DNA of 64,000 bases from Flavobacterium kayseriense (GTDB lineage Bacteria; Bacteroidota; Bacteroidia; Flavobacteriales; Flavobacteriaceae): positions 372,001 to 436,000 of the forward strand of contig NZ_JACRUI010000003.1 in NCBI RefSeq assembly GCF_014305095.1, given 5' to 3'. Positions within the stretch are counted from its first letter, which is position 1; each line of letters begins with the position of its first letter. Shown here piece by piece: positions 1 to 8,620 of the stretch. A model generated the notes under the pieces. The model was given only the letters and a program-made list of their open reading frames with translations, was not told the origin of the DNA and made no database searches. The position numbers and the translations under genes are program-made.

Positions 1-8
1 AAGATAGC

Positions 9-34
9 CTTAAGGTATACTTAAAGAAAGCTTA
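9..34. promoter_or_regulatory. Three CTTA boxes at exact 11-bp spacing (possible response-regulator site)
   Basis: CTTA occurs at 9-12, 20-23 and 31-34, an exact 11-bp period on one face of the helix. OmpR-family regulators commonly bind such direct repeats. The array overlaps the stop codon of the histidine kinase gene. Its core AAGGTATACTT (12-22) recurs on the other strand at 5212-5222, in the promoter region of the same operon. It may serve a gene left of the window; binding is inferred. Confidence 0.4.
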
Positions 35-1400
35 GGATTACCGTTGTGCCATGACCTTCATGGCTTTGAATAGCGACGGTAATATGAAGCATCTCTGACA
101 GCCTATTCACGATAGACAATCCTAGACCTGTTCCTTTAATTTCAGGGTGATCAGAAGATTTTGATCGGTAAAATTGATCAAAAATCAGCTGTAAATCTTC
201 TTCAGGAATACCGATACCTGTATCTGTAATATGACATTCTAGAACCGATTCTCTTTCGACAAAAGTTATGGTTATCGAACCACCTAAATTGGAATATTTA
301 ATGGCGTTCGAAAGTAAATTAGAAAGAATGATAGAGATTAAATATCGATCTGTATTATAATAAAAGTCGGTTCTTTTGGATAAAACAACTTGAATCTTTT
401 TGGACTCTAGCTCATGAGAGAATCGAGAAATTACCTCTAGAACAACCGCATTTAAATTAATTTTATCAATGTTGAGCGATTGCTTTTGGTTCTCATAGCG
501 TGCAAGTAATAATAATTGATCAACTAAATGATTTAAACGGTCTACTTCGGCTACACAATAACTAATTTTCTCGTGATATTCTTCCTCCGTCCTTGGCTTT
601 CTCACTAAAACCTCTAAGGTTCCTTTGATAACAGTAAGTGGTGTTCTAAGTTCGTGGGAAGCATCCGAGGTAAACTTTTTTTCTCTCTCTACGGTAGTTT
701 CTATTCGGTTAAGAAGATTGTTTATCGTTTGTGACAGCACAAATAATTCATCTTTTTTTTGAGGTAGAGTAATACGAGAACTCAAATTATTAGTGGTTAT
801 CCTATTAGAAGTTTCGATAATAGTATTAATTGGTCTAATGCTTCTACCGGCAATAAAACGAGCGATAAAAAAAAGAATGAGTAATATTAGCGGATAGGCT
901 ATAACTAAGATCTCCAATAGGTTTTGCAAAATTAGCGTGGCATATTCTAATGACATAGCGATCATTAAATATCCCACAATCTTATTATTTGAAACAATAG
1001 CAACCTGTATTTGCCTAATTTTTATTGATGATAATTTAGTGTCAAATAGGCTATTAGTTTCGCTTTTTGTGTTAAAATTTAACTGCTCATTTTTTAGGTT
1101 TGGAGATTTTTCAATCACTTCTTTATTACTTCCTAAAAATTGGACAAAAACGGGATTTACATCTACCGTGTTATGCTCTCTCTCTTTCCATTCTTCTAAA
1201 TGAAGTAAAACATAGGAATTTCCGTTGATTTGAATTTCATTCAGGTGGTTTTGGACCTCCTTATTAATGTCGTTATTTACATGATTATAAACAGAGAATC
1301 TAACAATTGAATAAATAGCAAAAAACACCACAAAAATTAATAATGCAGTAGTTATAATGTAATGAAAAGCGATACGGTTTTTAAATGAAAATTGCTGCAT
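21..1400 (-). CDS. Sensor histidine kinase, HAMP type
   Basis: Membrane sensor kinase of 459 aa. Transmembrane segments lie near residues 11-33 and 160-183 and flank a periplasmic sensor region of about 125 residues. A HAMP linker follows (about 180-235), then a HisKA domain with the phospho-acceptor His249 in SHELRTPL, and an ATPase domain with N box (LLSNAIKY), G1 (DTGIGIP) and G2 (GTGLGLS). It sits 8 bp downstream of its response regulator and is the last gene of the leftward thioredoxin/ApbE/DUF4266/DUF3570 operon, so it probably senses something tied to that redox system. The stimulus is unknown. The domain calls are sure; the role is inference. Confidence 0.93.
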   Translation of the reverse strand: MQQFSFKNRIAFHYIITTALLIFVVFFAIYSIVRFSVYNHVNNDINKEVQNHLNEIQINGNSYVLLHLEEWKEREHNTVDVNPVFVQFLGSNKEVIEKSPNLKNEQLNFNTKSETNSLFDTKLSSIKIRQIQVAIVSNNKIVGYLMIAMSLEYATLILQNLLEILVIAYPLILLILFFIARFIAGRSIRPINTIIETSNRITTNNLSSRITLPQKKDELFVLSQTINNLLNRIETTVEREKKFTSDASHELRTPLTVIKGTLEVLVRKPRTEEEYHEKISYCVAEVDRLNHLVDQLLLLARYENQKQSLNIDKINLNAVVLEVISRFSHELESKKIQVVLSKRTDFYYNTDRYLISIILSNLLSNAIKYSNLGGSITITFVERESVLECHITDTGIGIPEEDLQLIFDQFYRSKSSDHPEIKGTGLGLSIVNRLSEMLHITVAIQSHEGHGTTVILSFL

Positions 1401-1408
1401 CTTGTAAG

Positions 1409-2071
1409 TTAGTCATTGGCAATATATCCCACACCTCTAATTGTTTTGATATAATCTTGTTCTATTTTTAGATTTAATTTTTTTCGAATAGCATTTATAA
1501 ATACATCGATTACACCTGTATCATAATCGAAATGAATGTCCCAAACATCCTCAATTATCTGATTTCTAGTACACACATGGCCTTTTTTACGTACTAAATA
1601 GGTCAAAAGTTCGAACTCTCTTTGCGTAAGTGATACCACTACCCCATTTGCTAGAACTTCATGCTTATCAAGATCGATTGTAATGTGGCCTAAGGTTAAA
1701 AGCTCTACTTCTTTTTGCGTTCTAAAATGAATTTTAATTCGTTCTACTAACTCTTCAAAACTAAAAGGCTTTTTAATATAATCATTGGCGCCCGCTTTTA
1801 ATCCTTCTATAGTTTCATTTATGGTGTCTTTGGCAGTTAAAAAAAGTATAGGAGTGGCATGATCTTTAATTCTTATGGCTTTGCATAATTCAATCCCACT
1901 CATCTTTGGAAGCATCCAATCTAATAATATGATGTCAAAAACGGTATTTTGTACCATTTCGAAACCACTATGACCATCAGATGCCGTACTCACTTTATAC
2001 CCTTCTTCTTCAAGACCTTGTTTCAAGAATTGAACAATACCTGCTTCATCTTCGACAATTAAAATATGCAT
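1409..2071 (-). CDS. OmpR/PhoB-family response regulator
   Basis: Response regulator of 220 aa. The receiver domain (residues 1-115) has the acidic pair near E7/D8, phospho-acceptor Asp51 in LLDWMLPKMSG and the conserved Lys in the KKPF turn. The C-terminal winged helix (about 125-218) is of the OmpR type and ends in the usual IKTIRGVGY. The cognate kinase follows after 8 bp. Because the pair is encoded at the end of the operon it probably controls, autoregulation is likely. The TAAG boxes at 5233-5259 and the CTTA boxes at 9-34, spaced 11-12 bp apart, are candidate binding sites. Confidence 0.94.
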   Translation of the reverse strand: MHILIVEDEAGIVQFLKQGLEEEGYKVSTASDGHSGFEMVQNTVFDIILLDWMLPKMSGIELCKAIRIKDHATPILFLTAKDTINETIEGLKAGANDYIKKPFSFEELVERIKIHFRTQKEVELLTLGHITIDLDKHEVLANGVVVSLTQREFELLTYLVRKKGHVCTRNQIIEDVWDIHFDYDTGVIDVFINAIRKKLNLKIEQDYIKTIRGVGYIAND

Positions 2072-2084
2072 TTTATAAAATAAT

Positions 2085-3491
2085 TTATTCTACTTCAAAT
2101 TTAAAACCAACAGTCACTATGTTTGCTGACAATCCATCCGAACGATTGTAGTGGTTTAAACGTAAATCTATGGATTTTAATCCTAAAATGTAAATTTTAG
2201 TGCGAGTAAAAATATCGGTATACGTAAATCCCCCTCCGTACTGATTCGTACTAAATTTTGATAAATCATAATCAGAAGTGTAAAACTGTTCGGTCGATAC
2301 ATGGGTTTCGTAAGGGGCAAAATATCGTGAAGCCGTTTGAGTGTAATAACGATACATAGGATACAGCGTAAAACTGGAGCTTATTTTTATAGGTAGTTCT
2401 ATAGAAGCCGTATGGGCTTGAATTCCCCAATTGTCCTCGTAATAGCGATAATAGGTTCTGGCAACGACATATTGATTGATATAATAATTAAGTCTAACGC
2501 CTATAGGAATTTTGAAACGGGAACTTGGCAATCGTTCTGTATCATCAGCGAGTTGATATACACCTGTATTTTGAGCAGAGGTATAAACTGGAATAAATTG
2601 GGATTGACCAATATAATAATTTGACTTATCTGCAAAATAAACTCTTTGGTACGGTGTTGCTAACAATCCTTCTTGTTTAAGCACATCAAAAAAGACAGAT
2701 AACTGAATTTTTTTAGTCAGAATTTGCGAGAATGATAGTGATGCAGAATAGGAGTTTCTATTCACTTTATTGTAAGAACTAAATGCTGTGGGATTATAAG
2801 CATTTGAAGCAGCACCATTTTGATCAAAAACAGTAACTCCCGAAAAATAACTGCTGTTTTGAAAATTATTGCCGTTCTCTCCAAACTCTAGAAGCTCCTT
2901 TGGGTAAATAGGTCTCCATTGGTCTAAATAGGCATTAGCTTTGAAGCTGATTTCCGTATTTTTTTCATTAAAAAGACGTGTGTATCCTCCTCCAAATCCT
3001 ATCGAAGTATAATCGTATTCGTTAGAAAATGAAACATCAGCATTCCAAATGCGATTGCGATCATCAGAGTTGTGAGCGTAATTTACAGTTAATGAAGTCA
3101 ACTGATCACTTCCTGAAGCTCCAGATGAAGCTTGCCAAGGTGTTCCGTAAATCCTAGATGTGGTACTACCAGAAACTGCAGACGGATCAAAAGGGTTAAT
3201 ATTACTTGAAGAGGCCGAAGTGTAGGCAGAAATTCCAGCATCAAATGTCAGGACATCATCATCATTTAGCGGTACCGCTACAACGATATTTGAGGCGATA
3301 TCCGATAATTTTTCGGAGCCAATACCACCGCTAACGGCTGAATGTTTACCGTCTTGATTGTAATAACTTAGTAAAAAATCTACTTCAGTATTTTCTAAAA
3401 TTCTTTTCTTAAATGCCTTAACACTGTCTTTGACTTGAGCAGCAGCACTAATATTTACTAGTACTAACAATATAATTATATTTTTTTTCAT
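2085..3491 (-). CDS. DUF3570 outer-membrane protein
   Basis: Secreted protein of 468 aa with a signal peptide (about 1-18) and alternating aromatic/polar strands typical of an outer-membrane beta barrel. I recognise it as the DUF3570 family, whose function is unknown to me. I take the ATG at 3491; an in-frame GTG lies one codon upstream. Near the N-terminus there are SGSTTS (107-112) and SSGASG (122-127). These resemble the S/T-G-A-T acceptor motif that ApbE modifies in FMN-binding proteins, and apbE is two genes upstream. Whether the protein is flavinylated is speculation. It is followed by the response regulator after 13 bp. Confidence 0.8.
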   Translation of the reverse strand: MKKNIIILLVLVNISAAAQVKDSVKAFKKRILENTEVDFLLSYYNQDGKHSAVSGGIGSEKLSDIASNIVVAVPLNDDDVLTFDAGISAYTSASSSNINPFDPSAVSGSTTSRIYGTPWQASSGASGSDQLTSLTVNYAHNSDDRNRIWNADVSFSNEYDYTSIGFGGGYTRLFNEKNTEISFKANAYLDQWRPIYPKELLEFGENGNNFQNSSYFSGVTVFDQNGAASNAYNPTAFSSYNKVNRNSYSASLSFSQILTKKIQLSVFFDVLKQEGLLATPYQRVYFADKSNYYIGQSQFIPVYTSAQNTGVYQLADDTERLPSSRFKIPIGVRLNYYINQYVVARTYYRYYEDNWGIQAHTASIELPIKISSSFTLYPMYRYYTQTASRYFAPYETHVSTEQFYTSDYDLSKFSTNQYGGGFTYTDIFTRTKIYILGLKSIDLRLNHYNRSDGLSANIVTVGFKFEVE

Positions 3492-3500
3492 CACGATTTA

Positions 3501-3710
3501 CTAATTACAACCACATCCACCACCCGTTTTTCCGCCGTTGGCGCCAGCTGCAGCTTCACGATACACCTGAAAAGTAGTTTCATACTTTTCTGATGATTTT
3601 GCCGCTAATTTCATATCAGGATCGTTGATATATAATTTATCGTACTCTTTTACTGCAACACAAGACTGCATAAAAAAACTTATTACTAGTATAGATACTA
3701 TTTTATTCAT
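3501..3710 (-). CDS. DUF4266 small lipoprotein
   Basis: Lipoprotein of 69 aa. It has a short signal peptide ending in the lipobox MQSC, a charged middle with KEYDKLYINDPDM, and a flexible Gly-rich C-terminus ending GGGCGCN. The two terminal cysteines could bind metal or be a thioredoxin substrate; this is inference from their position and from the thioredoxin gene in the same operon. The start overlaps the stop of apbE by 8 bp, which suggests translational coupling. DUF4266 and DUF3570 genes are typically neighbours; the function is not known to me. Confidence 0.8.
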   Translation of the reverse strand: MNKIVSILVISFFMQSCVAVKEYDKLYINDPDMKLAAKSSEKYETTFQVYREAAAGANGGKTGGGCGCN

Positions 3711-4692
3711 GGCTATATTTTTTTAAATCAATATTTTTTGAGGTGAAAATTTTTCCTTTATCGTCGACATAAATGCAACCTATTCCTGGCAACTGATCTA
3801 CCAAATCAATTCCAACATCGACACCAAGTACAAAAAGACCTGTGGCTAAAGCATCTGCAAATTCGCAGGACTTGGCAAAAACGGTAACGCTAATTACGCC
3901 CCTAACGGGATACCCCGTGCGAGTATCAATGATATGTGAATAACGAACACCATCAAAAGTCACGTATTTCTCATAACTACCAGAGGTTTCTACGGCTGTA
4001 TCTTCAAGAGGAAATGTTGCAAAAACTTTATCCTTATTCAATGGATTTTTAATTCCTATTTTCCACTGTTCCCCATTGAGCTGTTTTCCCCATGTGTTGA
4101 TATCACCTGATATATTTACAATTCCAGCTTTTACTCCCTCCTGCACTAATAAACTTTTTATTTTATCGGCTATGTACCCTTGACCAATACCACCAAGACC
4201 CAATTTCATGCCTTCCTCTTTTAAGAATATGGTACTATTATCCTGATCTAGTATTACTTTTTTGTAACCTACACGCGCCACCGATTTTTTTATTTCCTCA
4301 GGTAATGGCATTTGTTTCATGCTTCCGTCAAACTTCCAAATTTTGTCCATAGAGGCATAACTAATATCAAAGGCTCCCGATGTAAGTTCAGATATGCGTA
4401 ACGCTCTTTCCACAAGATCAAAAACTTCTTTTGGAACTTTTACAGGCTTGATTCCAGCATTTTTATTCACCTCGGATATCGCCGTTGTTGGTATCCAATC
4501 TGAAATTAGATTTTCTATACGGGAAACTTCGGCGACAGCCTGATCAATATATCGATCACCTTCGGGTATATCTTTAGCTTCTACGATCATCTCAAAAGGA
4601 CTCCCTAACATCGATAAGGTCCTTTTATGTATCACTTGAGCCTTTGATGCAATACTAGCGAGCAAAAAAAATAGAAGCATTATTTTTTTCAT
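3703..4692 (-). CDS. apbE: FAD:protein FMN transferase (ApbE)
   Basis: Periplasmic ApbE of 329 aa with a signal peptide (about 1-18). ApbE links FMN from FAD to Ser/Thr of target proteins by a phosphoester bond, using Mg2+. Visible family motifs are LGLGGIGQGYIADKI, ETSGSYEKY, YSHIIDTRTGYPV and the late SCEFADALATGLFVLG metal-site segment. No canonical FMN-binding-domain protein, Nqr or Rnf gene is present in the window, so the acceptor may be the DUF3570 or DUF4266 partner or something encoded elsewhere. It lies 4 bp downstream of the thioredoxin gene in one operon. Confidence 0.93.
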   Translation of the reverse strand: MKKIMLLFFLLASIASKAQVIHKRTLSMLGSPFEMIVEAKDIPEGDRYIDQAVAEVSRIENLISDWIPTTAISEVNKNAGIKPVKVPKEVFDLVERALRISELTSGAFDISYASMDKIWKFDGSMKQMPLPEEIKKSVARVGYKKVILDQDNSTIFLKEEGMKLGLGGIGQGYIADKIKSLLVQEGVKAGIVNISGDINTWGKQLNGEQWKIGIKNPLNKDKVFATFPLEDTAVETSGSYEKYVTFDGVRYSHIIDTRTGYPVRGVISVTVFAKSCEFADALATGLFVLGVDVGIDLVDQLPGIGCIYVDDKGKIFTSKNIDLKKYSHE

Positions 4693-4696
4693 AGTA

Positions 4697-5131
4697 TTAT
4701 TTTACAAATCCGTTTAACATAGTAATGTAATCTGAAGGTGACACGTTTTGATAACTAGCCTTCCCTAAAACTTTTCCGGTTTTATCAATGAGTACAACAA
4801 GAGGAAATACACCTTCAGGATTGTATTTTTCTGCTAATTTTTTGTTTTGAGATTGCAATTCTTCTGGTAATTGGTTTTGTTTCTTTTTTGGAAAATCAGC
4901 TCTTGCTATAACACAGTTGTCCTCAGCATATTTTTTGAATTCTGCAGACTGCCAGATGTTTTTTTCTAATTTAATACAAGGAGCGCACCAATCTGATCCA
5001 GAAAACAACAATAGGATGGTTTTATTATTGTTTATAGCTTCATTTTTAGCCAACTGAAAATTGGTATTCCAATCTTGAGAATAAGTTACAGATGCTGATA
5101 GCATCAATAGGAAAATTATTGTTTTTTTCAT
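4697..5131 (-). CDS. Periplasmic thioredoxin-family protein
   Basis: Protein of 144 aa with a signal peptide (about 1-18) and one thioredoxin fold. The redox motif is W48-C-A-P-C52 within SGSDWCAPC, and the cis-Pro region is GVFPLVVLID. The family (thioredoxin_7/DsbD-gamma-like) reduces or oxidises disulfides in the periplasm. It is the first gene of the six-gene leftward operon, directly behind the promoter at 5198-5205. Possible clients are the two cysteines at the C-terminus of the DUF4266 lipoprotein (inference). Confidence 0.88.
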   Translation of the reverse strand: MKKTIIFLLMLSASVTYSQDWNTNFQLAKNEAINNNKTILLLFSGSDWCAPCIKLEKNIWQSAEFKKYAEDNCVIARADFPKKKQNQLPEELQSQNKKLAEKYNPEGVFPLVVLIDKTGKVLGKASYQNVSPSDYITMLNGFVK

Positions 5132-5197
5132 TTTCAGTTGTATAATGGGATATCTTTAAAGAAAGTTAACATAGTACTTTCCTATTAGTTTTAAAAA

Positions 5198-5205
5198 CAA
5201 AGATA
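5198..5205 (-). promoter_or_regulatory. -7 box TATCTTTG of the thioredoxin/apbE operon
   Basis: TATCTTTG on the minus strand fits the Bacteroidota -7 consensus TAnnTTTG, about 67 bp upstream of the first gene. No TTG is present 18-19 bp upstream. AAGGTATACTT (5212-5222) and the TAAG array (5233-5259) fill that space, as expected for an activator-dependent promoter. Confidence 0.55.
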
Positions 5206-5232
5206 AAAGTAAAGTATACCTTTATAATAGGA

Positions 5233-5259
5233 TAAGCTTAGTATTAAGCAAATCTTAAG
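5233..5259. promoter_or_regulatory. Three TAAG direct repeats in divergent promoter region
   Basis: TAAG at 5233-5236, 5245-5248 and 5256-5259, spaced 12 and 11 bp. Together with AAGTATACCTT at 5212-5222 this matches the array at 9-34. It lies between the redox operon and the divergent LTA-synthase-like gene, so one regulator could control both. Binding by the response regulator encoded at 1409-2071 is inferred. Confidence 0.45.
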
Positions 5260-5311
5260 GTTTCACAAGACTCTAAAGCAGTCCTTTAAAGTAATTTTAC
5301 AAAAAAAAGAA

Positions 5312-7402
5312 ATGTTCAAAAAATTAGCTCCATTCTACAGTCTTACACTGTTTTATCTCGTTGTGAGTTTGACACTACGAATTGTACTCCTTTTTCATCC
5401 TATTACACAAGCTTCATTCACAATATTTGATACTTTCAAGATATTTTTAATAGGATTAGCTTCTGATTTTTTTGTGTTTATTATCGCCTCTGGTTTTTTA
5501 TGGCTCTATCTTATTTTTATTTCTAATAAAAAATATGATAAACCTTATGGATACATCATTTTAGGGTTAATGATTGGACTATTAATCTATATCGCTTCAG
5601 GCAAATCAATACTATCAGAATACGGCGGGGCATTACCTGAAATAGGCTTAGCTTTTGTTGGTCTAAAAACAATTTTATTTGCCTTACTTTTGTTTGTACC
5701 TAAGTACAGAGCTACTATCAGGCTGTGGCTATTTACCTTTGTACTCTTTTTGTTTGTAGTTCTGATATTGCAAAATGCGATTAGTGAATACTTTTTTTGG
5801 AACGAGTTTGGAGTCAAATATAATTTTATTGCTGTTAATTATTTAGTTTATACTAATGAAGTAATTGGTAATATAATGGAGTCTTATCCAGTAATTCCAC
5901 TATTCAGTGCCTTATTTTTCATTGCGGGTTGTATCACTTTTCTGATTTTGAAGGTGTCGAAAAACTATATTTCTATCCTTCCTACATTTTCTCAAAAAAT
6001 CAAACTCACTCTAATTTATTTTGCTCTTTTTGTTATCTCTTTTGTGGCAATTCCTTTTCTGGCTCGTTCAGAAAATTCTCAAAATAAGTTCACCAATGAG
6101 TTGCAATCAAATGGAATGTATCGTTTCTACTTAGCCTTTATGAATAGCGAGTTGGATTACTTTAAATTTTATAAAACACTGCCAACAAACGAAGCCTACG
6201 CTATACTAGGAGCGCAGATTCCAGGTTTACATAATAACTCAAGTTCAAGACTTGTAGAAAGTCTGGCAGCTGAAACTCACAAAAATGTAGTTCTTATAAC
6301 TATTGAAAGTTACAGCGCTGATTTTATGCAAGCATATGGCAACAAGCAAAATATCACCCCTTTTTTAGATCAGTTAGCAACTGAAAGCTTGATGTTTACT
6401 AATTGTTACGCATCCGGAAATAGAACGGTGCGAGGGCTCGAAGCAGTTACTTTATGCTTACCTCCTACCGCTGGAGAAAGTGTTGTAAAAAGAAAGGATA
6501 ATAAAAATAAGTTTTCGACAGGAAATATATTTGCACAGAAAGGATACTCTGTCAATTATTTATATGGAGGAGATTCATTTTTTGACAATATGGAAGATTT
6601 TTTTAGCGGTAACGGATACAAGATCATCGATAAAAAAACATTACAACCTAATGAAATCACTTTCTCTAATGTATGGGGCGTTTGTGATGAAGATATGGCC
6701 AATAAAGCGATCAAAACAATGAACGAACAAGCAACCACTGGTAAACCTTTCTTTAATCATTGGATGACTGTAAGCAATCACCGACCATTTACGTATCCAA
6801 ATGACAAAATAGATATTCCTGGCGATGCGAAATCGCGAGACGGTGGAGTAAAATATACTGATTATGCTCTAAACAAGTTTTTTACAATGGCCAAAAAGCA
6901 ACCTTGGTTTAAAAATACTGTTTTTGTAATTGTTGCCGATCATTGTGCCTCTAGCGCTGGAAAAACCGAATTACCTATTGATAAGTACCGTATACCAGCT
7001 ATGATTTACAGTCCGGGTTATATAGCACCACAACATTACACTAATTTAGTTTCTCAAATTGATATAATGCCCACTGTTTTTGGTTTACTTAATTTCAACT
7101 ATCAATCTAAATTTTTTGGTCAAGATGTTCTACAAGAAAGTTATAAGCCTAGAGCGCTAATAGCTACCTACCAAGACCTTGGACTTATAAAAGATAATGT
7201 TTTGACAATACTTTCTCCTAAGCAGCAAGTGAAGCAATTTGAATTAACGTTAAAACCTATAGCAGGAGTTGAAAATGAGTTCCAAGAGTTTTACGATGAA
7301 AAACCATTAAAAAAACCTAGACCTGATTTAATCAAGGAAACGATTGCTTACTACCAAACTGCTTCGGATATGCTGAAACAAAAAAAATACGAAAAGAACT
7401 AG
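5312..7402 (+). CDS. LTA synthase-like membrane phosphotransferase/sulfatase
   Basis: Inner-membrane protein of 696 aa. About five transmembrane helices fill residues 1-250, followed by a periplasmic alkaline-phosphatase/sulfatase domain. Visible active-site elements are VLITIESYSADF (metal Glu), the nucleophile Thr372 in NRTVRGLE, and the late IVADHCASS metal motif. LTA synthases move phosphoglycerol from phosphatidylglycerol. Gram-negative homologues decorate envelope glycans or lipids, so the substrate here is open. It is monocistronic, divergent from the redox operon, and ends at a strong bidirectional terminator. Confidence 0.87.
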   Translation: MFKKLAPFYSLTLFYLVVSLTLRIVLLFHPITQASFTIFDTFKIFLIGLASDFFVFIIASGFLWLYLIFISNKKYDKPYGYIILGLMIGLLIYIASGKSILSEYGGALPEIGLAFVGLKTILFALLLFVPKYRATIRLWLFTFVLFLFVVLILQNAISEYFFWNEFGVKYNFIAVNYLVYTNEVIGNIMESYPVIPLFSALFFIAGCITFLILKVSKNYISILPTFSQKIKLTLIYFALFVISFVAIPFLARSENSQNKFTNELQSNGMYRFYLAFMNSELDYFKFYKTLPTNEAYAILGAQIPGLHNNSSSRLVESLAAETHKNVVLITIESYSADFMQAYGNKQNITPFLDQLATESLMFTNCYASGNRTVRGLEAVTLCLPPTAGESVVKRKDNKNKFSTGNIFAQKGYSVNYLYGGDSFFDNMEDFFSGNGYKIIDKKTLQPNEITFSNVWGVCDEDMANKAIKTMNEQATTGKPFFNHWMTVSNHRPFTYPNDKIDIPGDAKSRDGGVKYTDYALNKFFTMAKKQPWFKNTVFVIVADHCASSAGKTELPIDKYRIPAMIYSPGYIAPQHYTNLVSQIDIMPTVFGLLNFNYQSKFFGQDVLQESYKPRALIATYQDLGLIKDNVLTILSPKQQVKQFELTLKPIAGVENEFQEFYDEKPLKKPRPDLIKETIAYYQTASDMLKQKKYEKN

Positions 7403-7405
7403 ACG

Positions 7406-7440
7406 AAAAAAGCCTGTGAAAATGTTCACAGGCTTTTTTT
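7406..7440. terminator. Bidirectional intrinsic terminator
   Basis: A perfect stem pairs AGCCTGTGAA with TTCACAGGCT around an AATG loop, flanked by A-tracts on the left and T-tracts on the right. It therefore works in both directions, for the converging LTA-synthase-like gene and the phospholipase-like gene. Confidence 0.9.
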
Positions 7441-7460
7441 AATATGAAACAGAGAAGAAT

Positions 7461-8465
7461 TTATTCTGCGTCTTTGTCATCTATCACACCAAAAAGATCT
7501 CCTTTTTGAAACAATTTTGCATCTTTTTTCAAAAGTTTCCCATTACGAGCAGTAAGGGTTTTAGCATCTAGACTGCTTAGATCAGGTTTTCCTGCATTTA
7601 CCCAAGCAGTGTACCAAAAACTAGCCGTTGCTGTTACTGCTTTTTTCATTTGGTTTTCTACCATACCGTCTAATGCAATATGCAGTTTATTAGCATATTC
7701 GTCGCTATATCTAGCGCTATTGTACTTGTTTTTTATCACATTGCCATCTGCATCAGTCACAAAAATTTGATTGGGTTGCAAACTAGTTCTTAAATTTTTA
7801 TCCGCTGCTAATAAGGCAGGTACTAAACTATGAGTATCATGAATCATGTCCCATATTGCTTTGTCTACATCCTCATAATAAGTAGCAGGTGCAACATTAA
7901 ACTTATAGTTTTTCACAAATAATTCAGGAATTCTGCTTTCCCATAAAGAGTGAATTCCTTTTTGATCCGTAAGTTGACCATCGTGATTGTCAGATGTATG
8001 CAATGGCATATGAGCATCAGCAATATAATGACCTAAATCAGCGGCGATAAATAATATTTCGTTTTTACGTTTTTCTTTGAATGCTGTTGTCAATTTACCC
8101 ATCATTTCTTGAATATACCATGGTAAAGTTCCACTTTTTGACAAAAACTTATCATCGTATTTCTTTAGGGCATCAGCCATATTTTGAGGAAAAGTAGAAA
8201 CATCGCCATAGTTTTCCATATCAAAATAATGCTTTGGTCCTTCATTTTTATCAGAAATCACATATTTTCTCAAATCTGGAACGGAGGATTCTTGAGTAAT
8301 GAAATCTATATGGTTGTAAAAAAACACTTGTAACGGTTTTGGTAAAGCCATTACTGCCGCCTTATTAATACGTTCATGGCCAATAATACCCCATGATAGG
8401 GTACAAAATCCAACTACTGCAACTGCAGCTAAGATTCCTAAAGATTTAATTTTTTGACTTTTCAT
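7461..8465 (-). CDS. Zinc-dependent phospholipase C / S1-P1 nuclease superfamily protein
   Basis: Secreted protein of 334 aa. I start it at the ATG at 8465, because a longer frame to 8519 would begin upstream of the promoter at 8487-8516. The signal peptide (about 1-24) would leave mature Trp25, and WGIIGH puts a Trp and His at the N-terminus as in zinc PLC and S1/P1 nucleases, where the terminal Trp binds zinc. Further ligand-like motifs are HYFD, LGHYIADAHMPLH, DNHDG and HSLWES. The fold assignment is firm. Whether it cleaves phospholipid or nucleic acid cannot be told from the sequence. Confidence 0.8.
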   Translation of the reverse strand: MKSQKIKSLGILAAVAVVGFCTLSWGIIGHERINKAAVMALPKPLQVFFYNHIDFITQESSVPDLRKYVISDKNEGPKHYFDMENYGDVSTFPQNMADALKKYDDKFLSKSGTLPWYIQEMMGKLTTAFKEKRKNEILFIAADLGHYIADAHMPLHTSDNHDGQLTDQKGIHSLWESRIPELFVKNYKFNVAPATYYEDVDKAIWDMIHDTHSLVPALLAADKNLRTSLQPNQIFVTDADGNVIKNKYNSARYSDEYANKLHIALDGMVENQMKKAVTATASFWYTAWVNAGKPDLSSLDAKTLTARNGKLLKKDAKLFQKGDLFGVIDDKDAE

Positions 8466-8486
8466 TAGTTTATTTATTTTGAGATA

Positions 8487-8516
8487 CAAAAGTATTTTTT
8501 TTAAGCATATCTCAAA
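8487..8516 (-). promoter_or_regulatory. Promoter of the phospholipase-like gene (TTTG-N18-TACTTTTG)
   Basis: Minus-strand -7 box TACTTTTG (8487-8494) and -33 TTTG (8513-8516), separated by 18 bp, match the Bacteroidota sigma consensus. The predicted transcript start near 8481 fixes the translation start at 8465. Confidence 0.7.
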
Positions 8517-8620
8517 CAAATTAAATTCAAGTTTACTATTATTTAACAGTTAGTAATACATGCACTTTAAAATTGAATCACATGTATGAACGATTTGAAA
8601 CACAATGGATGGACAATGAA

